Shown one piece after another: positions 46,978-55,995 of a stretch of DNA of 64,000 bases (position 1 is its first letter; the number at the start of each line of letters is the position of its first letter). The DNA comes from JAHQVI01 sp963749875. Its GTDB lineage: Bacteria > Pseudomonadota > Alphaproteobacteria > Rhizobiales > Rhodomicrobiaceae. The position numbers were made by a program, and so were the translations under genes. Location: NCBI GenBank assembly GCA_963749875.1, contig CAVVOX010000002.1, positions 62,001 through 126,000 on the forward strand, written 5' to 3'. Under the pieces are notes generated by a model. That model ran no database searches and was not told the origin of the DNA. It saw only the letters and a list, made by a program, of their open reading frames with translations.

Positions 46978-49305
46978 TCAGCGGTAGACATAGATCGGGC
47001 TTGTCCAAGCCCGCGTGCCGTCTTCGAGCGAGACCCGGATGAAAAGCGGATTGTCGCCGGCGGGCTTGAGCTCGATCGCGCGGGTGAATCGGAATTCGGT
47101 GTGCGTATTGGCCTCAGGCAGCCGAACGACGCGGATGAAACGGGGCAGCTCTCCGCTCGCATCGAAAAGCCGGTCCTCATAGCCGATCTCGACCAGGGGA
47201 ATGTCGAGAGTGATTAGTGGCGTCGACACCTTCAGTCTGCCTTTCGATCCCTCGTCGAGCAGCACCTCGAAGCCGCCGAGATTGCCTGTCGTCAACGCTT
47301 CCCAACTCAGATTGTGGTCATCGAGCTGCTCAAGCCGCTTATCGGGGTTGAGGAAATTGATCGGCCGCGCCTCGCGGATGGATGCATCGCTGAAGCGGGC
47401 CGTGCCGTCCCACACCACTTGCCGGAACCGGCCGCGATACTCCGCGCCTTCCCAGACGACGCCGATTCGCGGCCCGAGATCCTGCTCGTCGTACGGCCGC
47501 AAGGTCTCGATCAGATCGAGGCCGTTGAACAGATCGACGCGCTCAATCGGCGCGCCGGCCAGGATTTCACCATCCAGTTCCACGCCGCCGGCGGGCAGAT
47601 GCACGATGTCGCCCATGAACGCTTCGTTTGCCGTGCGCGAGGCTGCATCGAACAAAGCCGGATCGTCGTGATAGATCTGCGCCTCGCTTTCGAAACGGGC
47701 GCGCAGGTCAATCATCATGCGGCCTGTCGGTCCGCCGGTCGTTCCGTAATGGCGGCGCTTGCGCAGGCAGTCGAGCAGGGCAGGGCGCGTCAGCTCGTCC
47801 ATCAGATAGCAGGTCAGCCCGCCGATTGCGCCGAACTTGCCCGCGCCGGGATAGCTCGCCCCCGGCCGCCCCTTATGACCATCCGAATTGGCGACGATGC
47901 CGACGCGATAGCCTTTTTCGAATGCGTCCTGCACAAGCCATTCGAACGTGCCCCAGGAGGAGTGAACTTCCACGGAGCGCTCGAAACGGCCGTCATGCGC
48001 GAGCTTGATATCCGCGTAGCGTCCGCCGCAATGCGCAAAGCAGACGACGTCCCATTCCTCATTCGCTGCGAAGGCCTCGAAAAGCTTGGCCGCCGTCACG
48101 CAATCCGTTTCGATGTCGGATCGGTCCTCGATCAGCGCGTGGGATGAACGGCGGATCGTGCGGCCTTCGTTTGTGAAGAAGACATTGCGGTCGCCGCCGA
48201 GCGCGGTGTTGCCGGACCATTCATATCCGGGCAAGGCGACGAAACGGCCTGGTTCGTCGAATTCGGCCGTCAGGCGATTCAGTTCGTCCCAGAACGCTTG
48301 TGTAATCTGAAAATCATTCCCCTGGTGGCCGCAGGCGTCGACGAAGGCGAGGTCCCGCGCGAAGGCGAAATAGTGACGGGCGCTCCCGGTGCCGATCGTT
48401 TCCTCCGACTGGCCGTGCAGATCGCCCCAGTAATGGCGGAAGGGTGTTTCTTCCGCGATGCGCAGCGGGTTGGTGCTGGCCGCGACCTGACCGTCTGCGT
48501 CGATCAGGTCGATGGCGCAATCGCCAGCGGCGCCGGCGGACAGGCCATCGATCGAGAAGGCGCGCTGACCGGGGCTCAGCGTGACCGTTTCCGGAAGCCC
48601 TGCAATCGGCCCGCTTGCGCGCAGAGTGAAGGTCTGATCGCAGCGGTCGGACGGATTGCCCCAGCGGTCCTCACCTTTCAGCCTCAGCGAAAATGTCTCG
48701 CCGACACGGCGAAGCGTCGGCAGCACGGCGACGAAACGGGCCGGCACGCCTGGCACGATGGCGATTTTCGGCTGATCGGGGAGGGGCTGGAAATTGAAGG
48801 TGGCAATGGGATCGGCGAGGACGCGAAATTCGAACGTGTCTTCGCAGAAGGTCTGAAGCCGCATTCCCGGCGATCCCGCATCGGTGACGCCGAAGCGGAC
48901 GACGATCCGGTCGCCTTCGCTGAGATAGCCTTTGACGACCTTGATGTAGAGCGTGCGGTCCCAGGGGCGGACATTCGCCTTCGGATCGAAACGATAGTCG
49001 AGCACGGCGCCGTTCGAGGCTTCCACAGTCGTATAGTTCGGCGCTTTCGGGTCGGAGAATTGCGGGTTGCTCTGATCCGAGGCGAAGCGGAAGCAGATGC
49101 GCAGCGCGCCGGAATCGTCGATGCCATAGACGCCCGCCGTGTAGGTCAGCGTGAAGGACGCATAGGAACCGGCTTCGAACGCGCCGGACGGGGCAATCGC
49201 CGCGCTGCCGAGATCCTGCGGCGCGATGGTGTGCCTGATGACGCCGCTGTCCATGTCCTCCCATGGCCATGCGGGCGGGGTATTCCCGCCTGTCAGCTCT
49301 CCCAT
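46978..49305 (-). CDS. DUF3604 protein (PHP-like metal-dependent hydrolase)
   Basis: A 775-residue protein. N-terminal beta domains (about 1-300) precede a PHP/polymerase-histidinol-phosphatase-like metal centre: HYWGDLHGQSEETIGTG (about 312-328), DACGHQGNDFQI, and the histidine cluster FAHCGGRYAD … VEVHSSWGTFEW and VANSDGHKGRPGA. The C-terminal region (about 600-775) is again beta-rich. DUF3604 proteins are uncharacterised. No signal peptide was seen. GGGAGGAC precedes ATG 49305. It follows the nitroreductase gene by 26 bases on the same strand and is the last gene of the minus-strand series that begins with tctC. Confidence 0.84.
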   Translation of the reverse strand: MGELTGGNTPPAWPWEDMDSGVIRHTIAPQDLGSAAIAPSGAFEAGSYASFTLTYTAGVYGIDDSGALRICFRFASDQSNPQFSDPKAPNYTTVEASNGAVLDYRFDPKANVRPWDRTLYIKVVKGYLSEGDRIVVRFGVTDAGSPGMRLQTFCEDTFEFRVLADPIATFNFQPLPDQPKIAIVPGVPARFVAVLPTLRRVGETFSLRLKGEDRWGNPSDRCDQTFTLRASGPIAGLPETVTLSPGQRAFSIDGLSAGAAGDCAIDLIDADGQVAASTNPLRIAEETPFRHYWGDLHGQSEETIGTGSARHYFAFARDLAFVDACGHQGNDFQITQAFWDELNRLTAEFDEPGRFVALPGYEWSGNTALGGDRNVFFTNEGRTIRRSSHALIEDRSDIETDCVTAAKLFEAFAANEEWDVVCFAHCGGRYADIKLAHDGRFERSVEVHSSWGTFEWLVQDAFEKGYRVGIVANSDGHKGRPGASYPGAGKFGAIGGLTCYLMDELTRPALLDCLRKRRHYGTTGGPTGRMMIDLRARFESEAQIYHDDPALFDAASRTANEAFMGDIVHLPAGGVELDGEILAGAPIERVDLFNGLDLIETLRPYDEQDLGPRIGVVWEGAEYRGRFRQVVWDGTARFSDASIREARPINFLNPDKRLEQLDDHNLSWEALTTGNLGGFEVLLDEGSKGRLKVSTPLITLDIPLVEIGYEDRLFDASGELPRFIRVVRLPEANTHTEFRFTRAIELKPAGDNPLFIRVSLEDGTRAWTSPIYVYR

Positions 49306-49331
49306 AGGCCCCGTCCTCCCTCGGTCTTTTT

Positions 49332-50198
49332 TCAGTCCAGCCGGAAACCACGTTTGCGCACATATGCGCCCCAGTCCGCACGCTCGGGCCCGGCATATTG
49401 CCGCGCCTTGTCCTCGGACCAGCCGTAAAACTCGGCGGTTCCGAAACGATCCTCCGCGCGCTGTCTGGTCATCGGCTGCGCGGCGGCTCGGCGGCGGTCG
49501 TAACCGTCGATTGCCTCTTTGATGCCGTCCTCGTTGAATCGGTTGCGATGGACCGTCGCCGAAAGCGGAAGGCGCATACTGACGCGTGGCTCGGGAAAGG
49601 CGGGCCAGCCGAGACCAAGACCGGCGACGGGAAAGACATGGGCCGGCAGCCCGAGCAGTTCGCTGATTTCCTCAGCGTGATTGCGAATGGCGCTGATCGG
49701 CGTGCAGCCCAGCCCTTTCGCCTCGGCGGCCAGCGCGAATGCGCTCAGCGCGATGGCTGCATCGACCGCCGCATTGAAGAAGGCGTCCAGATGATCGTTG
49801 GCGAACGGCTTTTCCCGCCATTCATGGATCTGCCGCTGGCGGCGATTATTACCGCAAAAGATCAGCATGGAGGGAGCGCCGCCGATCCATTCCTGCGCCA
49901 GGGAGCCGGTCGTCGTCAGCTCATCGATCCGGGAACGGATGGCAGGATCGTCGACGATGACGATGTCGCGCTGTTGCAGATCGCTCTTCGACGGCGACGC
50001 AAGGGCAAGGGCGCATAGCGTCTCGATGAGTTCCGGCGCGACCGGCTCCGGTTTAAAATGGCGGCAGGACCCGCGCGCGGCAAGCTGAAGCCATGTCTCC
50101 GGAATGGTCCCCAAGGCATCTGCCGCTTCATCGCTCACCGGCTGCTCGCCGAACCGGAGGGCGAGGAGATCAGTCAAAATTTTTGCTTCGTCCGCCAT
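49332..50198 (-). CDS. Nitroreductase-family flavoprotein
   Basis: The 288-residue protein has the FMN-binding nitroreductase core: RGSCRHFKPEPVAPELIETL (phosphate site), ASPSKSDLQQRDIVIV, and DAAIALSAFALAAEAKGLGC, then a PVAGLGLGWP stretch. Family members reduce nitro groups, quinones or flavins with NAD(P)H, or perform unrelated flavin chemistry. The C-terminal 60 residues (YDRRRAAAQPMTRQRAEDRF …) are a common extension. It is the gene before DUF3604, and the palindromic repeat at 50234-50340 separates it from the fumarase genes. Confidence 0.85.
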   Translation of the reverse strand: MADEAKILTDLLALRFGEQPVSDEAADALGTIPETWLQLAARGSCRHFKPEPVAPELIETLCALALASPSKSDLQQRDIVIVDDPAIRSRIDELTTTGSLAQEWIGGAPSMLIFCGNNRRQRQIHEWREKPFANDHLDAFFNAAVDAAIALSAFALAAEAKGLGCTPISAIRNHAEEISELLGLPAHVFPVAGLGLGWPAFPEPRVSMRLPLSATVHRNRFNEDGIKEAIDGYDRRRAAAQPMTRQRAEDRFGTAEFYGWSEDKARQYAGPERADWGAYVRKRGFRLD

Positions 50199-50233
50199 CT
50201 TTGGAACCCTGCCTTTACCACAGACGCTTTCTA

Positions 50234-50340
50234 CCTCTCCCTAAGGGAGAGGTCGGCGCGAAGCGCCGGGTGAGGGGTTGGGGATTACCATCCGGCATGA
50301 AATCCCCTCACCCCGGCCCTCTCCCATTGGGAGAGGGAGA
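50234..50340. repeat. intergenic element with two CTCTCCC/GGGAGAG hairpins
   Basis: CCTCTCCC-TAA-GGGAGAGG (50234-50252) and CCCTCTCCCATTGGGAGAGGG (50318-50338, one base beyond the listing limit, shown as a perfect hairpin) flank an inner inverted pair GTGAGGGG/CCCCTCAC. The whole is a roughly 107-base near-palindrome, a common alphaproteobacterial intergenic repeat. It stands between the fumarase operon end and the nitroreductase start. Confidence 0.65.
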
Positions 50341-50357
50341 CACGCGGCGCATCACAA

Positions 50358-51038
50358 TCACAGAACTTCATCCCTCCGGTCGTTCGTTTCGCCGTAGCGA
50401 TGGAGCGCGGGCGGTTTAAGGCCTTCATAGAGCGACGCCAGCCTTTCGTTCACGCTGTCGCCGTGCTGGGCCAGAAGCGAGTTCCCCGCCAGATCGCTGT
50501 CGACGATGAAGGGGCCGAAATTCTCGACCTCGAACAGCCACATGGCCTGAGCGATGCCGAGCTCGTCGATCCAGTGAACCGCCCGCACATGCTTCACGCC
50601 GCGCCCCAGAAGCGCGCCGGTCCCATAACCGACGGTCGTCAGATAGATCGCCCCGCGCGGCGCAAGGACGGTCTTATAATCCTCGCGCGACATGCCGCCC
50701 TTGCCGATGACGATCTTCGTGCCGGTCAGATCCAGCCACCGGGCCATCCATTTCGAGAAGCGGAAACTGGCGGTCGCGGTGACGCCCCCGACAATATACC
50801 CGCCTTCCGGCTTCGGCGCGGCGGCGGGCGAGCAATGGAAATTGGCGTTGCTGATCTCGGTCAGCCCCTCAGGCAATGGCGCGCCGTCGCCGATGACCTT
50901 CTGATAAACACCTTCGCGCGCCGTGTAGACGACGCCGTCGAGATAGACGATGGTGCTCAGCTCCAGCCCGGCGATGTCCTCGGGCGTGGCCGGGACCTTT
51001 AAGCGGACTTGTTTAAGGGCTGCTCGCTCGTCGGCCAT
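50358..51038 (-). CDS. Class I fumarase/tartrate-dehydratase-like beta subunit
   Basis: The 226-residue protein corresponds to the C-terminal (swivel) domain of class I Fe-S hydro-lyases: GLELSTIVYLDGVVYTAREG, GGYIVGGVTATASFRFS, TGTKIVIGKGGMS and AVHWIDELGIAQAMW. Separate alpha and beta subunits occur in tartrate dehydratase (TtdAB) and in many two-subunit fumarases and mesaconases. ATG 51038 overlaps the alpha subunit by 40 bases. The acid acted on is not certain. Confidence 0.88.
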   Translation of the reverse strand: MADERAALKQVRLKVPATPEDIAGLELSTIVYLDGVVYTAREGVYQKVIGDGAPLPEGLTEISNANFHCSPAAAPKPEGGYIVGGVTATASFRFSKWMARWLDLTGTKIVIGKGGMSREDYKTVLAPRGAIYLTTVGYGTGALLGRGVKHVRAVHWIDELGIAQAMWLFEVENFGPFIVDSDLAGNSLLAQHGDSVNERLASLYEGLKPPALHRYGETNDRRDEVL

Positions 51039-51964
51039 TCGATCGTCTCCCTTCGCATGTAGGGGGTGAACCATTTCGGGTCGGTGCGGTATTCGATCGA
51101 TCCGTCCGCCAGAATGCGCGCCGTCGCCCGGCGCGAGGACAGGCAGAAGGTGTGCACGCTCATCGGCATGCCGCCCGTATGGGTGTAGCCGATCTCGATA
51201 TGGCAATCGACCACCATGGACGAGCCGATGAAGCCCATCGGCCCCATGCCGATCTTGTTGCCAAGCTCTTTCAGCTCGGCCTCAAGCTCCGCAATCTTCG
51301 GATCGGGATTTTTGTCGCCGACCACACGCAGACAGGCGGCCTGCTTGCCGAGCTGCATGCAGGTGTCTTTCGATCCGCCAAGTCCGACGCCGACAATGGC
51401 CGGCTGACAGGCGAGGCCGCGCTTGCCGAATGCGATCAGCGTATCGAGGAGGAAGCGCTTGATGCCGTCGATGCCGTCGCCGGGGAACAGCATTCGGTAG
51501 TCGGTGCCGAACAGCCCGCCCTTGTGGACCGTGGTGATGTCGATCCAGTCGGCGTCCGGCTCGAAGCTCCACTCGATCTCGGGCGCGTTGACGCCGACAT
51601 TATTATTGTGCTCCGTGCGCCAGAGCGGATGGACGCGGTTCGGGCGAAGCGGCACGTCCAGGGTCGCGCGCGCGGTCGCGCTGCGCAAGGCGCGTTCGAA
51701 GCCTGTGAAGCCGCCCGCGAATTTCGCGTTGTCGCCCATCTTGACGTAATAGCGCGGCAGGCCCGTATCGGCGCACATCGGACGGCGGTCCTCGGTCGCC
51801 GCTTCCCAATTCTCGACCATCGCTTTCAGCACGAAGGCGGACAGATCGCCTTTCTCCAGGTCGATCATGCCCTTGATGCCGCCGAGGTAGTCTTCCGGAA
51901 TGTCGATGGCGGCCTTTTTCATGATCTCATAGGCGGCCGTTTCGATCGTTCGGTTTTCGATCAT
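50999..51964 (-). CDS. Class I fumarase/tartrate-dehydratase-like alpha subunit
   Basis: The 321-residue protein is the Fe-S catalytic domain. Three cysteines fit the [4Fe-4S] ligands: C64 (RPMCADTGLP), C186 (RGLACQPAIVGVG) and C274 (SVHTFCLSSRRA). GPMGFIGSSMVVDCHIEIGY is also typical. It is coupled to the beta subunit by overlap and lies 9 bases after the flavoprotein gene. With that enzyme it could carry out sequential dehydrogenation and hydration of a succinate-type acid. Confidence 0.9.
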   Translation of the reverse strand: MIENRTIETAAYEIMKKAAIDIPEDYLGGIKGMIDLEKGDLSAFVLKAMVENWEAATEDRRPMCADTGLPRYYVKMGDNAKFAGGFTGFERALRSATARATLDVPLRPNRVHPLWRTEHNNNVGVNAPEIEWSFEPDADWIDITTVHKGGLFGTDYRMLFPGDGIDGIKRFLLDTLIAFGKRGLACQPAIVGVGLGGSKDTCMQLGKQAACLRVVGDKNPDPKIAELEAELKELGNKIGMGPMGFIGSSMVVDCHIEIGYTHTGGMPMSVHTFCLSSRRATARILADGSIEYRTDPKWFTPYMRRETIEWPTSEQPLNKSA

Positions 51965-51973
51965 CTCATCCTC

Positions 51974-53728
51974 CTATTCGGCAGCGGTTCTGCGTTCGAG
52001 CGGTTGGCCGTCTGCACCGACCAGCGACATTCCGGGGCTGACGATGTCGAATGTCACTGGGGCCATCGCGACTTTCAGCTCATCGCCCTGGCTGACAACG
52101 CGTGTATAGGCGGTGCTGTTGAGGTCGCCAGTTTCGGGGAAGTCCTCGCGAAAATGCGCGCCCCGGCTATCCTCGCGCGCCAGTGCGGCATGGGTGATGA
52201 CCTCGCTGATGCTGAGCAGGCTGTCGAGATTGAGCCAGTCATGCCATGTGAGATTGAAGGCGCGGTCGCCGTCGGCGAGGCCGGTTTGCAGCAGCTCGGC
52301 CCGGCGGTCCGCGATCTTCGACACTCCGCGTTCGAGACCGGCCCGGTCGCGCGAAACGCCGACATCGTCCCACATGTCCTGCCATAGCGTTTCGCGAACG
52401 CCGAGCAGGTCGCCGGGCGTCAAGGCGAAGGGGCGCTCGGCCCGTGCGATGCCGGCATCAATCGCACTTTCATCCGGATCGGCGCTGTGGTCCAGACCAA
52501 GCACATGGGCGGCCATGTGATCCCCTGCGATGCCGCCGAACACGGTCGAATTCGCCACGCCGTTGCCGCCGAGCCGGTTCGCGCCATGCACGCCGCCGCA
52601 GTCTTCGCCAGCCGCAAACAGGCCGGGCAGGGCCGTCGTGCCGTCCGGCTCGAACTCGACGCCGCCCATCATATAATGCGCCGTCGGAACGACCTCGACG
52701 CGCCCGCCCGCCAGATCGAAACCGCAATCGGCGCAGCGCTTCACCATGCCGGGAAACGCCTTCGCCACTTTCTCGGGCCCGAGATGCGCCATCTCGATAT
52801 AGACGCCACCCATCGGCGTGGTCCGGCCCGCGCGCATCTCGGCATAGATCGCACGGCTGACGATGTCCCGCGTCGCGCGTTCGCCGCGTTCATCATAGCG
52901 CGACATGAAGCGCTCGCCCTCGCCATTGAGCAGATATCCCCCCGTGCCGCGCAGGCCTTCCTCTAAGACGGTTCCCGTCATGCGCGTATCCGGCCCGCCA
53001 AGCAGGCCGGTGGGGTGGAACTGCACCATCTCCATATCGCGCAAGGACAGGCCCAGGCGAAGCGACATCGCCAGCCCGTCGCAGCTCTTATCGCCGGACG
53101 GCGTGTGATAGAGATACATGGTCGGCCCGCCGCCGGTCGCCAGCAGCACGGCCTTGGCCTCGACGAAGCGATAGCGGCCGGTCCGCATGTCGATCAGCAG
53201 CGCGCCGGAAATCGCGGAGCCGTCCTTCGCCGGGACCAGCTCGATGGCGCGATGCTCCTCAAGGCAGTTGACGCCCAGCGCCAGCACCTGCTCCATCAGC
53301 CGGTTGATGATTTCGATGCCGGTGAGGTCGCCCTTATGGACCGTGCGGTCGAAGGTCTGACCGGCGAAGGCCTTCTGATGCAGGCTGCCGTCCGGATTTC
53401 GGTCGAAGAAGCAGCCGACCTCGTTTTCCAGCTCACGCACGCGCTCGACGGCGCCTACGCAGAGCCGCCAGGCGAGATCCTGCCGGGGCAGCCATTTGCC
53501 GCCTTCGATCGTATCCATGAAATGCCGTTCGACGGCGTCGCCCGTGGCCAGCGCAACATTGTAGCCGCCCTGGACCATGCGCGTGCAGCCGCATTTGCCG
53601 AGCAGCCCCTTCACCGCGATGGTGATATCGGCGTCGGGGTTCGCCTGTTTGGCGTGAAGCGCGGCGAACAGGCCCGCTCCGCCGGAGCCGAGGATCAGAA
53701 TGTCGGTCTTGTGGCGCTCGATCTGCAT
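51974..53728 (-). CDS. Succinate dehydrogenase/fumarate reductase-like flavoprotein subunit
   Basis: The 584-residue protein has the FAD-binding LILGSGGAGLFAAL (11-24), substrate-site blocks QFHPTGLLGG, EEGLRGTGGYLLNGEGERFM and VPTAHYMMGGVEF, and GVHGANRLGGNG. At the place where SdhA/FrdA carry the covalently flavinylated histidine (SHTxAAxGG), this protein reads GCTRMVQGG with Cys 48, so FAD is probably not bound covalently. Its start overlaps the adjacent membrane-subunit stop (TGATG). The active-site arginine stretch (ATRDIVSRAI) is present, so a dicarboxylate-type substrate is likely. Confidence 0.9.
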   Translation of the reverse strand: MQIERHKTDILILGSGGAGLFAALHAKQANPDADITIAVKGLLGKCGCTRMVQGGYNVALATGDAVERHFMDTIEGGKWLPRQDLAWRLCVGAVERVRELENEVGCFFDRNPDGSLHQKAFAGQTFDRTVHKGDLTGIEIINRLMEQVLALGVNCLEEHRAIELVPAKDGSAISGALLIDMRTGRYRFVEAKAVLLATGGGPTMYLYHTPSGDKSCDGLAMSLRLGLSLRDMEMVQFHPTGLLGGPDTRMTGTVLEEGLRGTGGYLLNGEGERFMSRYDERGERATRDIVSRAIYAEMRAGRTTPMGGVYIEMAHLGPEKVAKAFPGMVKRCADCGFDLAGGRVEVVPTAHYMMGGVEFEPDGTTALPGLFAAGEDCGGVHGANRLGGNGVANSTVFGGIAGDHMAAHVLGLDHSADPDESAIDAGIARAERPFALTPGDLLGVRETLWQDMWDDVGVSRDRAGLERGVSKIADRRAELLQTGLADGDRAFNLTWHDWLNLDSLLSISEVITHAALAREDSRGAHFREDFPETGDLNSTAYTRVVSQGDELKVAMAPVTFDIVSPGMSLVGADGQPLERRTAAE

Positions 53729-54075
53729 CAGAACGCTCCGACGAGAAACACGACGCCGATCAGAAAGGCTACCGCCGCGCCGGGCAATATCCAGCCTGTC
53801 CGGGCCGACGCCGGGTCCGGCCAGGGGAGGAATTCCAGCACCAGCAGCCGCACCCCGAAGAACAGGTGGATGCCGAGCAGGATCACCAGCCCCCATTCGG
53901 CAAGTTTGACGAGCGGAAGATCGGCATAGCTGATCGCGGCATCGAATGTTGCAGCGCCTTCCAGCGCCAGTCCGAGGGTGAGGAAGTGCAGAGGCAGGAA
54001 AATTGCGAGCGCGATACCGGAGAGCCTATGGCCGAGGAAGGCCCAATAGGCGCGATGATGGCGGTGCCGCACCAT
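53728..54075 (-). CDS. Succinate dehydrogenase/fumarate reductase-like membrane anchor subunit (C-type)
   Basis: 115 residues from ATG 54075 (MVRHRHHRAYWAFLGHRLSG). Three hydrophobic segments (about 15-38, 55-75, 88-112) contain histidines able to bind heme b (GHRLSG, LPLHFL, GIHLFFGVR). The pattern GHRLSGIAL resembles the SITHRxTG of SdhC. It lies 1 base from the second anchor gene and overlaps the flavoprotein gene. A quinone partner is inferred. Confidence 0.82.
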   Translation of the reverse strand: MVRHRHHRAYWAFLGHRLSGIALAIFLPLHFLTLGLALEGAATFDAAISYADLPLVKLAEWGLVILLGIHLFFGVRLLVLEFLPWPDPASARTGWILPGAAVAFLIGVVFLVGAF

Positions 54076-54076
54076 C

Positions 54077-54409
54077 TCAGCCTCCCACCACGGCAATGAC
54101 GGCGCGGAGGCCGAGCGCGGCAAGAAGGATCGCGAACGCCGCCATGCTCCAATCGATGGCGCGGCGTGGAAGCGGCGTCCATTCGCTCAGGACATTGCGC
54201 AGGCCGATGGGCGCGTGGATTGCGGCGGCGATGACGAAGACGCTGTAGAACGCCGTCCAGATGAGGCTGCCTCTGGTCCGGCTGAAAATTTCGGCGGCGG
54301 TCAGCCCGTCGCGCACGGCATAGAGGATCAGCGCGAGATGGATGATGACGAGCGGTCCGAGGACGAGCGCGGAAATGCGTTGCAGGGCGAAGAGTTGGCG
54401 CTCGCTCAT
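54077..54409 (-). CDS. Succinate dehydrogenase/fumarate reductase-like membrane anchor subunit (D-type)
   Basis: 110 residues with three TM segments (about 10-32, 48-70, 85-108) and the heme-type pattern LQRISALVLGPLVIIHLALI … AAAIHAPIGLRNVL. Its first codon overlaps the iron-sulfur subunit stop by 4 bases. With its partner it would anchor the complex and pass electrons to or from quinone. Confidence 0.82.
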   Translation of the reverse strand: MSERQLFALQRISALVLGPLVIIHLALILYAVRDGLTAAEIFSRTRGSLIWTAFYSVFVIAAAIHAPIGLRNVLSEWTPLPRRAIDWSMAAFAILLAALGLRAVIAVVGG

Positions 54410-55131
54410 TCCGGCGCCCTCCCGAGAAAACGCAGGAGTGACATGCGTTTCAGACCGGCGATGCTGGCGGTCGGGCTGATCCCCACCGGACAGTGCTGCA
54501 CACAGCTTCCCATCGTATGACAGGCGCCGCAGCCGCCGTCGGCGGCCGCGCGGTCGAACGTTTCGCGCCGCGCCGCGTGGCGAACATCATTCACAAGAGT
54601 CCAGGCGCGGTTCAAGGCCGCAGGGCCGAGATAGTCCGGTCTGGCGGTGACGACATCGCAGGCGCTGTAGCAGACCGCGCAATTGATGCATTCGATAGCG
54701 GCATTTGCCGCACGGCGTTCGGCGCTTACCGGATCGACTGCCGCCGGAGGATCGTTGCGCGTCAGCGTTCCCTCGAAGCGGCCGCCCGCCTTTTGCCATT
54801 TGCCGAAAAACGTGCTCATGTCGCAGGCGAGATCCTTGATCCGCGGCATGTTGCGCAAGGGCTCGATCGTCAGCCGGTTGCCGGCGGCGACCTTCCGGAC
54901 ATGGGTGCGGCAGGTCCAGCGCGGCGCCCCGTTCACGGTCATGGCGCAGGAGCCGCAGACACCGACGCGGCAGGCAAACCGATAGGCGAGCGACGGCTCA
55001 TACCTGCGCTGAACTTCGGTGACGACATCGAGTACGGTCTGGTTCGGGCGCGCGGGCACGCGATATTCGACGAGGCGGCCCTTTTCCTGTCCGCGCCAGA
55101 TATTCACGATCAGCTCGTTGATCTCCGCCAT
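54406..55131 (-). CDS. Succinate dehydrogenase/fumarate reductase-like iron-sulfur subunit
   Basis: The 241-residue protein has the [2Fe-2S] motif CRVGVCGSCAMTVNG … WTC, the [4Fe-4S] motif CINCAVCYSAC, and the [3Fe-4S] motif ending GACHTMGSCVQHCP. All three cluster sites of SdhB/FrdB are therefore complete. ATG 55131 begins MAEINELIVNIWRG. It is the first gene of the enzyme block, 99 bases after tauE. Confidence 0.92.
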   Translation of the reverse strand: MAEINELIVNIWRGQEKGRLVEYRVPARPNQTVLDVVTEVQRRYEPSLAYRFACRVGVCGSCAMTVNGAPRWTCRTHVRKVAAGNRLTIEPLRNMPRIKDLACDMSTFFGKWQKAGGRFEGTLTRNDPPAAVDPVSAERRAANAAIECINCAVCYSACDVVTARPDYLGPAALNRAWTLVNDVRHAARRETFDRAAADGGCGACHTMGSCVQHCPVGISPTASIAGLKRMSLLRFLGRAPE

Positions 55132-55230
55132 CACGTCATTTGATGTCTCGTATCGGCGATGTGCAACCCATGGGCGAGCGCTGCGTTGCGATCTTATCGT
55201 CGATTGCTTCTCGATCAAACATTTAGCGCA

Positions 55231-55995
55231 TCACAGGCCCAGGGCGGCGCGAACCGTCATGTTCACGCCCAGCAGAAACAGCATTGCCAGAATGAGCCTC
55301 CGGAAGAGTTCGGGAGCGATGTGGCGCGCGGCTCTGTTCCCCGCCCACATGCCCAGCACGCATGGCGCCGCGCATGCGACAGCGGTCAATGCCCGCGGAC
55401 CGGTCAGCACACCGATCGCAACGAATGAGCCGGCGATCAGCAGGCCCGATATGAAGAAAAATAGGCCGAGCGCCGAAAGCATCGTTTCCCTGTCGAGCTG
55501 AAGCCCCAGGAGATAGGAGATGAACACCGGCCCGTTCGTCGTCGTCAGCGTTCCGAGCATGCCGGCCGCGATCCCCGCCACAGCGCCAAAACGCCGCTCC
55601 GCCCTTTGCGGTATCCGGATATTGGGCCGAAAGGCCGTCCAGAAGACCAGGAGGATGATCAGCAAGCCCACGGTGAGGACGAGGACCTGCCGATCGATCA
55701 TGGAAAAGAAAAGCGCTCCGAGCGGCGCTCCGACAGCGAGTCCGGCCAGCATCGGCCAGAACCTGACAAGCGTCTCGGTCATCTTCCTGCCGTTCACGAA
55801 TTGGACGAGGTTCAGGAACGGCATGAGCACGGAGATCACCGCAAGGGTAAAGTCGAGCGGCACGAATTGGGTGGCGATCGGGATCACGACGAGCGGGAAG
55901 GCGAAGCCGAGCCCGCCTTTGGCGAACCCGCCCGCGAACAGGCCGACGGCCAACGCCGCCGCCTGCGTCCAGCTCAGCTCCACGACGCCGGTCAT
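55231..55995 (-). CDS. TauE/SafE-family membrane exporter
   Basis: The 254-residue protein has about eight hydrophobic segments and the TauE/SafE pattern: GLFAGGFAKGGLGFAFPLVV near the start, LPLDF-type loop (FVPLDFTLAVISVLM), and GMLGTLTTTNGPVFISYLLG in the second repeat. The family exports sulfite, sulfoacetate or related anions, and other members move other small anions. Its start overlaps the tctA stop by 4 bases, so it belongs to the importer operon. Confidence 0.87.
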   Translation of the reverse strand: MTGVVELSWTQAAALAVGLFAGGFAKGGLGFAFPLVVIPIATQFVPLDFTLAVISVLMPFLNLVQFVNGRKMTETLVRFWPMLAGLAVGAPLGALFFSMIDRQVLVLTVGLLIILLVFWTAFRPNIRIPQRAERRFGAVAGIAAGMLGTLTTTNGPVFISYLLGLQLDRETMLSALGLFFFISGLLIAGSFVAIGVLTGPRALTAVACAAPCVLGMWAGNRAARHIAPELFRRLILAMLFLLGVNMTVRAALGL

